A DNA stretch of 64,000 bases from Ancylobacter rudongensis (GTDB lineage: Bacteria; Pseudomonadota; Alphaproteobacteria; Rhizobiales; Xanthobacteraceae): contig NZ_FMTP01000004.1 in NCBI RefSeq assembly GCF_900100155.1, positions 310,001 through 374,000 of the forward strand. Direction: 5' to 3'. The notes beneath the pieces were generated by a model. It had not been told where the DNA came from and searched no databases. It saw nothing but the letters and a program-made list of their open reading frames with translations. Both the position numbers and the translations under genes were made by a program. Below, one piece after another: positions 1-8,900 of the stretch (its first letter is position 1; each line of letters begins with the position of its first letter).

Positions 1-607
1 GCGTCAGCGCCCCGACAATGCCGCGGGTCCGGCCGGCGCAGGTGATGACGATCGGCGTCGCAGGGTCCGGCACGGCGGCGCCGACCCGATGGGCGAGCTC
101 GCCATTGGGCACGCAGCGCGCGCCCTCGATCCGCATCTTGGCGTATTCGATAGGGGGCCGGGCATCGAAGAAGGCGTGCGCGCGCCCCTCGCGGCGCCAG
201 CGTGCCAGCGTGGCGGCGTCGATCATCGCGGGGCGATGGTCGTGCTCCAGCAATTCGCCCAGCGTCTTGCTCGGCACATTGACCCCGGCGAAGACACCGA
301 ACCCCGCCGCTTGCCATTCGGGAAGCCCACCCGCGAGGACGGCGATGTCGGTATAGCCGCAGGCCGCCAGCCGCTGCGCGGCCGTCTCGGCGATGCCGTC
401 GCCATCATCGATGAGCAGCACCGGGCAGTCGGGGCGCGGCACCAACGCAATGGCGGAGGCTTCCAGCCGGCTGAACGGGCAGGGGACGGCGAAGAGCGGG
501 TGCCCCTCGCCGAAGGCTGCCGCCTCGCGCACATCGAGAAAGGCGATTTCCTCCCCGCCATGCAGGCGGGCCTTTGCCGCCGCCGCCGTCACCGCTGCCG
601 TGTTCAT
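1..607 (-). CDS. Rhodanese-domain sulfurtransferase (3' end beyond window)
   Basis: The visible 202 residues hold two rhodanese-like modules. The first (about residues 1-110) has the fold signatures (FLDVREAAAF near the start, GGLPEWQAAG) but its active-site loop has no cysteine (VLLIDDGDG), so it is probably structural. The second (about 125 onward) carries ITCAGRTRGI, with the catalytic-loop cysteine expected of a sulfurtransferase. The protein is cytoplasmic, with no signal peptide. Its ATG overlaps the TGA of the upstream dehalogenase-like gene by the four bases ATGA, so the two are translationally coupled. The gene runs off the left edge; multi-domain rhodaneses of this kind are usually about 500 aa. 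Family assignment is secure, the sulfur donor and acceptor are unknown. Confidence 0.85.
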   Translation of the reverse strand, partial: MNTAAVTAAAAKARLHGGEEIAFLDVREAAAFGEGHPLFAVPCPFSRLEASAIALVPRPDCPVLLIDDGDGIAETAAQRLAACGYTDIAVLAGGLPEWQAAGFGVFAGVNVPSKTLGELLEHDHRPAMIDAATLARWRREGRAHAFFDARPPIEYAKMRIEGARCVPNGELAHRVGAAVPDPATPIVITCAGRTRGIVGALT

Positions 608-1533
608 GTAACGCGCTCACCACGGAAGAAGCGGTAGAAGGCGGCGTAGATAAGATCGGGGCGGTGCTCGGCCGGGTAGTGCCCGGTCGGCACCGGCAGG
701 CCGACGAGATCGTCCGCCCATTCCGACCAGGCTTCCACCGGCTTGAAGTGACGGCCGCAATGGCTGTTGGTGCCCCAGATCACCAGGGTCGGACAGGCGA
801 TCTTGCGCGTGCCGTAGTCGGCCGTGTCCATGTCGAGGTCGACGGTGATGGTGGCGCGGTAATCCTCGCACACGGCGTGGATCTGCTCGCGGGTGGCGCA
901 GCGTATGTACTCGTCCATCGCCTCGGGGGTGAAGATCTCCAGCCCCACGCCCTTCTTGTTGAGCTTGTAGCGCATGTAATAGTCGAGATCGGCGCCGAGC
1001 AGGTTTTCGGGAAACGGTGCCTTCTGCGCCATGAAGAACCAGTGATAGCTCTCGCGCGCCCAGCCGAGCGTGATGTTGTTCAGCACATGGTGCGTCGGCA
1101 CGATGTCGAGCGCGGCGTAGCGGGTGATGCGCTCGGGCCGGTCGAGGCACATGCGGAAGCCGACGCGGGCGCCACGGTCATGGCCGGCGACGGCGAAGGT
1201 CTCGTGGCCGAGTGCGTCCATCACCTCGAACGCATCCTCGCCGATGGCGCGGAAGGAATAGCCCGAATGGTCCTCGCCGCCATCGGGCTTGGAGCTGTCG
1301 CCATAGCCGCGCATGTCGATCGCGACCACCGAGAAATCGCGCGCCAGCGACGGGGCCACCTTGTGCCAGCTGACCAGAGTAAGCGGGTTGCCATGGATGA
1401 GGAGGAGGGGAGGTCCTTCGCCGGCAGTGGCGACATTGATCTCGGCGCCGCGCGTCCTGATGCGCCGGAAGGTGAAACCCTCCATCAGCCGCGTGGTCTG
1501 AACGAGTTCGGGAACGGCTTCTGCAACGTCCAT
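604..1533 (-). CDS. Alpha/beta hydrolase, fluoroacetate (haloacetate) dehalogenase family
   Basis: This is a 309-aa alpha/beta hydrolase. Its predicted active site matches fluoroacetate dehalogenase residue by residue: nucleophile Asp119 with Arg120 and Arg123 (GHDRGAR), acid Asp143 (LDIVPT), halide-pocket His164-Trp165 (YHWFFMAQ), Tyr225 (CEDYRA) and catalytic His285 (TGHYPAEH). The spacing of Asp-Arg, Asp and His-Trp equals that known for the Rhodopseudomonas enzyme. The expected reaction is hydrolytic removal of halide from a 2-haloacetate through an aspartyl-ester intermediate, in the cytoplasm. The stop overlaps the start of the downstream rhodanese gene. Epoxide hydrolases share the fold, but the Arg pair and His-Trp pocket favour dehalogenase. 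The natural substrate is not shown by the sequence. Confidence 0.8.
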   Translation of the reverse strand: MDVAEAVPELVQTTRLMEGFTFRRIRTRGAEINVATAGEGPPLLLIHGNPLTLVSWHKVAPSLARDFSVVAIDMRGYGDSSKPDGGEDHSGYSFRAIGEDAFEVMDALGHETFAVAGHDRGARVGFRMCLDRPERITRYAALDIVPTHHVLNNITLGWARESYHWFFMAQKAPFPENLLGADLDYYMRYKLNKKGVGLEIFTPEAMDEYIRCATREQIHAVCEDYRATITVDLDMDTADYGTRKIACPTLVIWGTNSHCGRHFKPVEAWSEWADDLVGLPVPTGHYPAEHRPDLIYAAFYRFFRGERVT

Positions 1534-1559
1534 CGGGCGCCTCCTCGCATGGGTCGGAC

Positions 1560-1588
1560 TTTACTGTCCGCATTGTGCCAACTGTCAA
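1560..1588 (-). promoter_or_regulatory. Possible sigma70-like promoter for the dehalogenase-rhodanese pair
   Basis: On the minus strand a perfect TTGACA (1588-1583) is followed after 17 bases by AGTAAA (1565-1560), a weak -10 match, about 30 bases before the dehalogenase start codon. The -35 element is good and the -10 poor, so this is a tentative call. Confidence 0.3.
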
Positions 1589-1778
1589 CAATATGGCCCT
1601 GAAAGGCAAGGGCATTGCGCAGGAAGTGCCCATTCGGCGACAAACTGACGGCAAGGTTCAGATTGTCGACCACGCGAGCGTCCACCCGACCTGATGTTGG
1701 GCTGAGTATGAGACCTCGCGCCTACGGGTGACGGCAGGCGGGACGGCCGGCCAGAGCATTTGCCAGCCGAAATGCCCC

Positions 1779-1862
1779 GCCCTCGACGACCGCCGCATCG
1801 ACGCGCTGGTTGCGTTCCTGAAGACGCTGACCGACAAGCGGCTGGAGCCGCTGCTGGAGCCG
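1779..1862 (+). pseudogene. Remnant of the C-terminus of a cytochrome-c-peroxidase/MauG-type protein
   Basis: The translation contains DDRRIDALVAFLKTLTDKR followed by LEPLLEP, which reads like the last helix of di-haem cytochrome c peroxidase/MauG proteins (typically DLVAFLKTLTD near the end). No haem CxxCH motif or upstream domain remains in the 250 bases before it, and the frame continues without a stop into the DUF2892 gene. I read it as a decayed gene tail left in the intergenic region between the dehalogenase-like gene and the sulfide operon (1534-2006). Assignment rests on one short motif. Confidence 0.4.
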
Positions 1863-1927
1863 CCCGCCGCCGCCCGCCGAGAGGAGAGGGGCGGCAGCGC
1901 CGGGGGGCTTACGCATTTATACTTGCG

Positions 1928-1961
1928 ATATAACGATTGCAAATTTATGCAATCGTTATAT
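1928..1961. promoter_or_regulatory. Perfect 14-bp inverted repeat, likely BigR-type operator
   Basis: The arms atataacgattgca (1928-1941) and tgcaatcgttatat (1948-1961) are exact reverse complements separated by aattta. The element lies 45 bases before the first gene of the sulfide operon, in an AT-rich patch of otherwise G+C-rich DNA. ArsR-family BigR/SqrR repressors bind AT-rich dyads at such positions and one is encoded in this operon, so autoregulation released by persulfide is inferred. Confidence 0.65.
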
Positions 1962-2006
1962 GTAGAGAGTGGCAGGAACGGACCTGCCGCGCTCAGGAAA
2001 CCCGCC

Positions 2007-2210
2007 ATGACCCGCAACATCGGACCCGTCGACAAGGCCGTTCGCATCGTCCTCGGCCTCGTCCTGCTCTCGCTGATTTTCGTGCTGGAAGGCGATCTGC
2101 GCTGGATCGGCCTGATCGGCGTCGTGCCGCTGCTCACCGCGCTGATGGGCAATTGCCCGCTTTATTCCGTCTTCGGCCTTTCGACCTGCCCGGTGGCCGG
2201 GCGCAAGTGA
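2007..2210 (+). CDS. DUF2892 (YgaP-like) small membrane protein
   Basis: A 67-aa protein with two hydrophobic helices (about residues 10-28 and 32-52) and the family motif NCPLYSVFGLSTCPV near the end. DUF2892 domains are found alone or fused to membrane rhodaneses such as YgaP and are common in sulfide/persulfide operons. The ATG at 2007 follows an aggaaa ribosome-binding site; an in-frame extension upstream reads through a decayed gene tail and is not part of the protein. It is the first gene of the BigR-type operon, 36 bases before the persulfide dioxygenase. Its exact function is unknown. Confidence 0.8.
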   Translation: MTRNIGPVDKAVRIVLGLVLLSLIFVLEGDLRWIGLIGVVPLLTALMGNCPLYSVFGLSTCPVAGRK

Positions 2211-2246
2211 CGCCGGCCGATGCCGGCTGACGTCAAGGAGCCTGCC

Positions 2247-3128
2247 ATGACGCCGCAGCCCGAAGTGACCGGGTTCTTCGATCCGCGCACCTGGTCGATC
2301 CAGTATGTTGTCGCCGATCCGGCGACGAAGATGTGCGCCATCGTCGACCCGGTCTATGATTTCGACGAGAAGTCGGGCCAGACCGCCTCGATCAATGCCG
2401 ACCGCATCCTCGCCTTCGTGCGCGAGCGGGGCTACACGGTCGAGTGGATTCTCGACACCCACCCCCATGCCGACCACTTCTCCGCCGCGCCTTATCTCAA
2501 GGAGAAGACCGGCGCGCCGACGGCGATCGGCGAACGGGTGAAGGACGTGCAGGCGCTCTGGAAGGGATTCTACAACTGGCCGGACTTCCCCGCCGACGGC
2601 TCGCAATGGGACCGGCTGTTCACGGAGGGCGACCGCTTCAAGGTCGGCGACATCGAGGCCCGGGTGATGTTCTCGCCTGGGCACACGCTGGCCTCGATCA
2701 CCTATGTCGTCGGCGACGCCGCCTTTGTCCATGACACGCTGTTCATGCCCGACAGCGGCACCGCCCGGGCCGATTTCCCCGGCGGCAGCGCCAGGGTGCT
2801 GTGGGACTCGATCCAGGCCATTCTGGCGCTTCCCGACGAGACCCGCCTTTTCACCGGCCATGACTACCAGCCGGATGGGCGGGAGCCGATGTGGGAATCC
2901 ACCGTCGCTGAACAGAAGGCGGGCAACATCCACATGGTGCGCTGCACCACCCAGGAAGCCTTCGTCGCGGTGCGCGAGGCGCGCGACCGCAGCCTCGCCA
3001 TGCCGAAGCTGATCCTGCAGTCGCTGCAGATCAACACCAATGGCGGGCGGCTGCCAGTGCCGGAATCGAACGGGGTACGCTATCTCAAGATTCCGCTCGA
3101 CCTGCTCAAGGGTGCGGTCTGGGACTGA
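2247..3128 (+). CDS. blh: Blh-type metallo-beta-lactamase-fold persulfide dioxygenase (ETHE1 family)
   Basis: A 293-aa metallo-beta-lactamase-fold protein. The metal site is visible: THPHADH (His72, His74, Asp76, His77), SPGHT (His146), MPDSG (Asp169) and TGHDY (His205). The ETHE1/Blh family uses a single iron to oxidise glutathione persulfide to sulfite, and family members in Agrobacterium and Xylella lie in bigR operons. The start at 2247 is chosen because a strong aaggag site stands just before it; an in-frame ATG at 2220 has none. It is placed between DUF2892 and the ArsR sensor, consistent with detoxifying sulfide-derived persulfides. No rhodanese domain is fused. Confidence 0.88.
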   Translation: MTPQPEVTGFFDPRTWSIQYVVADPATKMCAIVDPVYDFDEKSGQTASINADRILAFVRERGYTVEWILDTHPHADHFSAAPYLKEKTGAPTAIGERVKDVQALWKGFYNWPDFPADGSQWDRLFTEGDRFKVGDIEARVMFSPGHTLASITYVVGDAAFVHDTLFMPDSGTARADFPGGSARVLWDSIQAILALPDETRLFTGHDYQPDGREPMWESTVAEQKAGNIHMVRCTTQEAFVAVREARDRSLAMPKLILQSLQINTNGGRLPVPESNGVRYLKIPLDLLKGAVWD

Positions 3129-3148
3129 CGTCATCCGGGAAAGACACG

Positions 3149-3484
3149 ATGCTCGACACGCCTGCCAGCGAGATCGCCGACATGAAGGCCCGGGTGGGGG
3201 AAGCCTCGGCCTTTTTGAAGACCCTGTCCAATCCCGACCGGCTGATGGTGGCCTGCGCGCTGGTGCAAGGCGAACGCTCGGTGCGCGAGCTGGAGGATCT
3301 GCTCGGCATCCGCCAGCCCGGCCTGTCGCAGCAGATTGCCGGGCTGCGGGAAGCGGGGCTGATCGTCGGCCGCAAGGAGGGTAAGCAGGTGTTCTATCGC
3401 CTCGCCGATCCCCGGGTGGAGACCTTCATCGCCACCATGCACGCCCTGTTCTGCGCGCCGCACGCGGCCGAAACCACGCGATAG
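3149..3484 (+). CDS. bigR: ArsR-family persulfide/sulfide-responsive repressor (BigR/SqrR type)
   Basis: A 111-aa winged-helix protein with the recognition segment around residues 50-70 (LGIRQPGLSQQIAGLREAG). It has exactly two cysteines placed as in BigR and SqrR: Cys36 (VACALVQ) and Cys102 (LFCAPH), separated by 66 residues, the same separation as Cys42/Cys108 of BigR and Cys41/Cys107 of SqrR. In that family a di- or tetrasulfide between them releases DNA. It probably represses its own operon through the inverted repeat at 1928-1961. Metal-binding ArsR motifs (ELCVCDL) are absent, which argues against an arsenic or zinc sensor. Confidence 0.88.
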   Translation: MLDTPASEIADMKARVGEASAFLKTLSNPDRLMVACALVQGERSVRELEDLLGIRQPGLSQQIAGLREAGLIVGRKEGKQVFYRLADPRVETFIATMHALFCAPHAAETTR

Positions 3485-3488
3485 AATC

Positions 3489-3917
3489 ATGACCGACTTC
3501 ACCCCCGTTGCCTCCCTCGTCGGCGGCGCCCTGATCGGCCTCAGCGCCGTGCTGATGATGCTGGCGGAAGGCCGCATCGCCGGCATCAGCGGCATCGCCA
3601 GCCGGCTGTTTCCCCCCTATGCCGACAAGGCTTTCGCCGGCCGGCTGGCCTTCGTCGCCGGGCTGGTCGCCGCGCCCCTGCTTTACGCCGCCGTCACCGG
3701 CGCGGCGGTGGTGCAGACGGTGTCCACGAACCTCGCGCTGATGGTCGCTGCCGGCCTGCTGGTCGGCTTCGGCTCGGTGTGGGGCTCGGGCTGCACCTCG
3801 GGCCATGGCGTGTGCGGGCTTTCGCGCCTGTCGCGGCGCTCGTTCGTCGCCACCGGCGTGTTCATGGCGGTGGGCTTTGCCACCGTCTTTGTCGTGCGCC
3901 ATGTGATTGGAGGCTGA
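3489..3917 (+). CDS. YeeE/YedE-family half transporter (PmpA-like)
   Basis: A 142-aa inner-membrane protein with about four hydrophobic segments and the family hallmark [15 protein letters not shown] around residues 100-114, whose cysteines are thought to relay thiosulfate or other sulfur species. It begins 4 bases after bigR and is followed immediately by the second half transporter. Pairs like this (PmpA/PmpB) accompany bigR-blh in Xylella and Agrobacterium, and full-length YeeE is a thiosulfate importer. Whether it imports or exports sulfur compounds is not determined by sequence. Confidence 0.8.
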   Translation: MTDFTPVASLVGGALIGLSAVLMMLAEGRIAGISGIASRLFPPYADKAFAGRLAFVAGLVAAPLLYAAVTGAAVVQTVSTNLALMVAAGLLVGFGSVWGSGCTSGHGVCGLSRLSRRSFVATGVFMAVGFATVFVVRHVIGG

Positions 3918-3921
3918 GGCC

Positions 3922-4338
3922 ATGTCGATCCTCGTCAATCTCGGCCTCGGCCTGCTGTTCGGCTTCGGGCTCATCGTCTCCGGCATGAGCAACCCGGCCA
4001 AGGTGCTGAACTTCCTCGATCTGTTCGGCACGTTCGATCCCTCCCTTGCCTTCGTCATGGGCGGTGCGGTGGTGGTCGCCTTCATCGGCTTCCGGCTGGT
4101 ACTGACGCGCGAGAAGCCGCTGATGGCGCCGCGCTTCCAGCTGCCGACCCGGAGCGATATCGACGCAAGGCTGATCGTCGGGCCGGCGCTGTTCGGGATA
4201 GGGTGGGGGCTGGGCGGCTTCTGTCCCGGCCCGGCCTTCGCCGCGCTCGGCCTTGCCGCGCCGGGGACGCTGGCCTTCATTCCCGCCATGCTGGCGGGTA
4301 TGTGGGCGGCGCGCGCCCTCGCCGAGCGCAGGGCCTAG
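3922..4338 (+). CDS. DUF6691/YeeE second half transporter (PmpB-like)
   Basis: A 138-aa membrane protein with a [16 protein letters not shown] motif near residues 21-36 and a [12 protein letters not shown] motif near 100-111, the two cysteine/proline signatures of the YeeE C-terminal half. The ATG at 3922 is preceded by ggaggctgaggc. It starts 4 bases after the first half and should form one transporter with it. It closes the sulfide operon; the next gene, a TehA homologue, begins 48 bases later on the same strand and may be cotranscribed. Confidence 0.8.
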   Translation: MSILVNLGLGLLFGFGLIVSGMSNPAKVLNFLDLFGTFDPSLAFVMGGAVVVAFIGFRLVLTREKPLMAPRFQLPTRSDIDARLIVGPALFGIGWGLGGFCPGPAFAALGLAAPGTLAFIPAMLAGMWAARALAERRA

Positions 4339-4386
4339 GCGCAGGACGTCGGCCGGCAAGGTCGTGCCGCAAAGGGGGAGTGCCGC

Positions 4387-5358
4387 GTGCGGGAAAACAG
4401 CGGGTTGCCGATCGTGCCGGTCTCCTTCTTCGGCATGGTGCTGGGCCTTTGCGGGCTGGGGGGAAGCTGGCGCGCCGCCCATGCGCTCTGGGGCGTGCCG
4501 GCGATCCTCGGCGAGGCGTTCATGGCGGCGGGCGCGCTCGTCTGGGCGGTGGTCCTGCTGCTCTATGTCCTCAAATGGACGCTGGCCCGCCCAGCGGCGC
4601 TGGAGGAACTTCACCATCCGGTGCAGTCGGGATTCGTCGGGCTGGCCGGCGTGGCGACGCTGCTGGTCAGCATCGGCGCGGCGCCCTATTCCCGTGCCCT
4701 TGCCGAGGGGCTGCTGCTGTCCGGCGCGCTGTTCACGCTCGGCTTCGGCGTCTGGCGCACCGGTTGCCTGTGGCGCGGCGAGCGCGACCCGGAGGCCGCC
4801 ACCCCGGTGATGTACCTGCCGCTGGTCGCCGGGAGCTTCGTGACCGGCACCGCCTGCGGGGTGCTCGGCTTCCAGAATTGGGGGCAGTTGGCGTTCGGCG
4901 CCGGCCTGTTCTCCTGGCTCGCCATGGAATCGGTGCTGCTGAACCGCTTCCAGCACGGCTCCGCCCTGCCGCCGGCGCAGCGCCCGACGCTCGGCATCCA
5001 GCTGGCGCCGCCGGTGGTCGGGGCTGTGACCTATCTCAGCCTGACCGACGGCGGGCCGGACATCTTCGCCCGGGCGCTGCTGGGCTATGGGCTGCTCCAG
5101 CTGCTGCTGATCGCCCGGCTGCTGCCGTGGATCCTGCGCCAGCCGCTCTCTCCGGCCTATTGGGCCTTCACCTTCGGTCTCACCGCACTGGCGACTGCGA
5201 CCCTGCTTCTGGTCGCGCGGGGCGAGACGGGCGTGCTGGCGGTGCTGGCGCCGTTCCTGCTCGCCCTCGCCACCGGCGTCGTCGCCCTCGCTTCCGCCCA
5301 CAGCCTCTGGCAGCTGGCGAGTGGACGCCTTCTGCCGCCGTCGCCAAAGCGCCGGTGA
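4387..5358 (+). CDS. tehA: TehA/SLAC1-family (tellurite resistance/C4-dicarboxylate) membrane protein
   Basis: A 323-aa protein with about ten hydrophobic helices. The first helix, VPVSFFGMVLGLCGLGGSWR, matches the start of E. coli TehA. The start is a GTG at 4387 behind aaagggggagtgcc. SLAC1/TehA proteins are trimeric channels for small anions, and overexpression of E. coli TehA gives tellurite resistance; there is no TehB here. Sitting directly after a sulfur-transport operon, it may handle sulfite or another sulfur oxyanion as the yeast relative Ssu1 does, which is inference only. Confidence 0.8.
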   Translation: MRENSGLPIVPVSFFGMVLGLCGLGGSWRAAHALWGVPAILGEAFMAAGALVWAVVLLLYVLKWTLARPAALEELHHPVQSGFVGLAGVATLLVSIGAAPYSRALAEGLLLSGALFTLGFGVWRTGCLWRGERDPEAATPVMYLPLVAGSFVTGTACGVLGFQNWGQLAFGAGLFSWLAMESVLLNRFQHGSALPPAQRPTLGIQLAPPVVGAVTYLSLTDGGPDIFARALLGYGLLQLLLIARLLPWILRQPLSPAYWAFTFGLTALATATLLLVARGETGVLAVLAPFLLALATGVVALASAHSLWQLASGRLLPPSPKRR

Positions 5359-5425
5359 CAAGAGGGGCGCGGCAGCCTCGCCGGCGCCGCTGGACGGCGG
5401 GCGGCTTGAGGGCTAGACCGCTCGC

Positions 5426-6118
5426 ATGCGGCCCGGGCTCCTCATCTTCGACTGCGACGGCGTGCTGATCGACAGCGAGATGCTCGCTGCAAGCGCACTG
5501 ATCAACGAGCTTGCCTGTCACGGCGTCGCCGTCGACATGGACTTCGTGGCGCGCCATTTCATCGGCCGTGCCCATACGGTGATCCGGACCGAGGTGAGGG
5601 CGCGTTTCGGCCGGGAGTTGCCGGCCTCCTTCGAGGATGACTACCGCAGCCGGCTGCTTGCCGGGTTCGAGGCGGGCCTCGCTCCCATGGAGGGAGCGCT
5701 GGAGGCGCTGGCGGCGCTCACCGTGCCGTTCTGCCTCGCCACCTCGTCCAGCCCGCCGCGCCTGGCCGCCTCGCTGCGGATCGCGGGCCTGGCGGAGCTG
5801 TTCGCCGGCCGCGCCTTCACCGCCTCGCAGGTAGCGCGCGGCAAGCCGGCGCCGGACCTGTTCCTGTACGCGGCGTCGCAGATGGGGGTCGACCCGGCCG
5901 CCTGCGTGGTGGTGGAGGACAGCGCGGCGGGGATCGCCGCCGGACTGGCCGCCGGCATGGAGGTTTGGCATTTCGTCGGCGGCGCCCATTTCGCGGGCAT
6001 GGACATGCCGCTGCCTGCCGACGTAAGTCCGCACCGGCGCTTCGCCGGCTTCTCGGAGATCCGGGCGGCGATGCCCACTCTCTTTCACGCGCCGCCCGAT
6101 ATAGCAGACCCGACATGA
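5426..6118 (+). CDS. HAD-superfamily (IA) sugar-phosphate phosphatase-like hydrolase
   Basis: A 230-aa HAD hydrolase with all four motifs: FDCDGVLID (nucleophile Asp9, acid Asp11), ATSSS (Thr/Ser near 106-107), RGKPAPDLF (Lys140) and VEDSAAG (Glu164-Asp165). The helical cap between residues about 18 and 85 places it in subfamily IA with phosphoglycolate and hexose-6-phosphate phosphatases. Its TGA overlaps the ATG of the SorC regulator (ATGA). HAD genes next to hexitol transport genes are common in alphaproteobacteria, so a role in clearing a phosphorylated polyol or ketose intermediate is plausible. Confidence 0.8.
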   Translation: MRPGLLIFDCDGVLIDSEMLAASALINELACHGVAVDMDFVARHFIGRAHTVIRTEVRARFGRELPASFEDDYRSRLLAGFEAGLAPMEGALEALAALTVPFCLATSSSPPRLAASLRIAGLAELFAGRAFTASQVARGKPAPDLFLYAASQMGVDPAACVVVEDSAAGIAAGLAAGMEVWHFVGGAHFAGMDMPLPADVSPHRRFAGFSEIRAAMPTLFHAPPDIADPT

Positions 6119-7074
6119 GCCTGACGCCCGAGATGGACGCTTCGATCGACGACCAGGCCGCCCGCGCGGCCTGGCTCTATTATGTCGGGGGGCTGACGCA
6201 GGACCAGATCGCCAGCGAGATGGGGCTGTCGCGCCAGCGGGCGCAGCGCCTCGTCAGCCGGGCGGTGGCGGCCGGGCTTATCCATGTGCGGCTGAATCAC
6301 CATCTCGCCCGCTGCGTCGAGCTGGAAGCGGCTCTGCGCGCGCGCTTCGGGCTGGTGCGCTGCCGGGTAATGCCGGGGCTCGGGCCGGCGCGCGACCCGG
6401 TGCGTTCCATCGCCCCCGCGGCCGCCGAGGAGATGGAGCGGGTGCTGGCGGAGAGCGGTTCGCGCGTCATCGCGCTCGGCACCGGGCGGGCGCTGCGCGG
6501 CATGGTGGATGCGCTGAGCCCGGTGGAGGCGCCGCAGCACCGTTTGGTTTCGCTGCTCGGCAATATCGCGCTCGACGGCTCGGCCTCCTATTTCGAGGTC
6601 ATTATGCGCCTGGCCGAAAAGGTGCGGGCGCCGCATTACCCGATGCCGGTTCCGGTGCTGGTCGACACGGTCGAGGAAAACCGCACGCTCCAGTCGCTCA
6701 CCGCCGTGCGCAAGGTGCGCGGGCTGGCGCAGGCGGCGGACGTCACCTTTGTCGGTGTCGGCCAGATGAGCGAGGATGCGCCGCTGCTGACTGACGGCTT
6801 CCTCACCCCGGACGAACTGCACGAGATCCAGCGTGTCGGTGCGGCTGGCGAGGTGGCCGGGTGGATCTATGATCGCCAGGGGCGCTATCTCGACCTCGCC
6901 CTCAACGCCCGCCTGACCGGCGTGCGGGTGGAGATCGCCACGCCCGAGCGCCCGGTCATCGGCATCGCTGCCGGGGAGGCCAAGATCATGGCACTCCGGG
7001 CGGCGCTGACCTCCGGTATCATCAACGGCCTCGTTACTGACGAGCCCACCGCCGCGGGCATTCTGGCCGGCTGA
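6115..7074 (+). CDS. SorC/DeoR-family sugar-binding transcriptional regulator
   Basis: A 319-aa regulator. The N-terminal helix-turn-helix (about residues 15-55) reads AAWLYYVGGLTQDQIASEMG followed by LSRQRAQRLV, the standard SorC recognition pattern, and the C-terminal part (about 65-315) is the ribose-isomerase-like effector domain with ALGTGRALRGMVD and FVGVGQM. It should sense a phosphorylated sugar and control the downstream hexitol operon. It is translationally coupled to the HAD gene before it. A 255-base gap follows before smoE, which should hold the operon promoter. A second SorC protein for the pentitol operon lies at 22602-23576. Confidence 0.85.
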   Translation: MSLTPEMDASIDDQAARAAWLYYVGGLTQDQIASEMGLSRQRAQRLVSRAVAAGLIHVRLNHHLARCVELEAALRARFGLVRCRVMPGLGPARDPVRSIAPAAAEEMERVLAESGSRVIALGTGRALRGMVDALSPVEAPQHRLVSLLGNIALDGSASYFEVIMRLAEKVRAPHYPMPVPVLVDTVEENRTLQSLTAVRKVRGLAQAADVTFVGVGQMSEDAPLLTDGFLTPDELHEIQRVGAAGEVAGWIYDRQGRYLDLALNARLTGVRVEIATPERPVIGIAAGEAKIMALRAALTSGIINGLVTDEPTAAGILAG

Positions 7075-7329
7075 GGCTCCGCCCCAGACCCACGCACACG
7101 TGCATGTGAGGATCGTGACGCAACGGCAGCGTGCCGGTGCGGCGCGTCCGGTGCACACTTAAGCGGCTGATCTGCCTAATATAATACCACATTCTTACGT
7201 GCTTTCGACCAAAGGCGGGCCGACTGCTCGCGCCTGCAGCATCGAATTCACTTGACGCCCGCATGGGTGCGCGTGAGTATTTGCCCATACGGCGATTATT
7301 TGCTCAAAAACGCCGAAGGGAGGAGAGCT

Positions 7330-8652
<1,323 letters not shown>

Positions 8653-8662
8653 CCCCCTCTCC

Positions 8663-8685
8663 GGGCCTTCGCGCTGCGAAGGCCC
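8663..8685 (+). terminator. Perfect 10-bp hairpin after the binding-protein gene (attenuator or mRNA stabiliser)
   Basis: Arms gggccttcgc and gcgaaggccc with a three-base loop, 10 bases after the smoE stop, with no U-tract. Such intercistronic hairpins typically reduce read-through or protect the binding-protein mRNA, so the periplasmic protein is made in excess over the permeases. Confidence 0.6.
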
Positions 8686-8722
8686 TTAACGTCCGCCCGG
8701 CGCCCGCCCGCGCCGGGCTGTT

Positions 8723-8767
8723 TCCCGACACGGCGCGAGGGTCTCCCGCTCCCGTGCCGTGTCGGGA
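8723..8767 (+). repeat. Second intercistronic inverted repeat between smoE and smoF
   Basis: Twelve-base arms (8723-8734 and 8756-8767, core cccgacacggc / gccgtgtcggg) flank a 21-base loop. Together with the hairpin at 8663-8685 it fills the 248-base gap between smoE and smoF, which holds no convincing gene. Confidence 0.55.
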
Positions 8768-8900
8768 CCTCCCCGCACAGGGGCAGAATTTCGCGGCCAC
8801 GCCGGCGACGCCTGCGTGCCGCCGAGCGCTCGAACCCCATCCGTTCCTCCGAGCCTGCGGCGGCCTGCGCCGCCGCGCGCTCTGGCCAGGGAGGCCCTCC

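Noticed and set aside
3862-5361. 499-codon minus frame opposite the half transporter and tehA
   Set aside because: Gln/Arg/His-rich shadow; the plus strand encodes clear membrane proteins.
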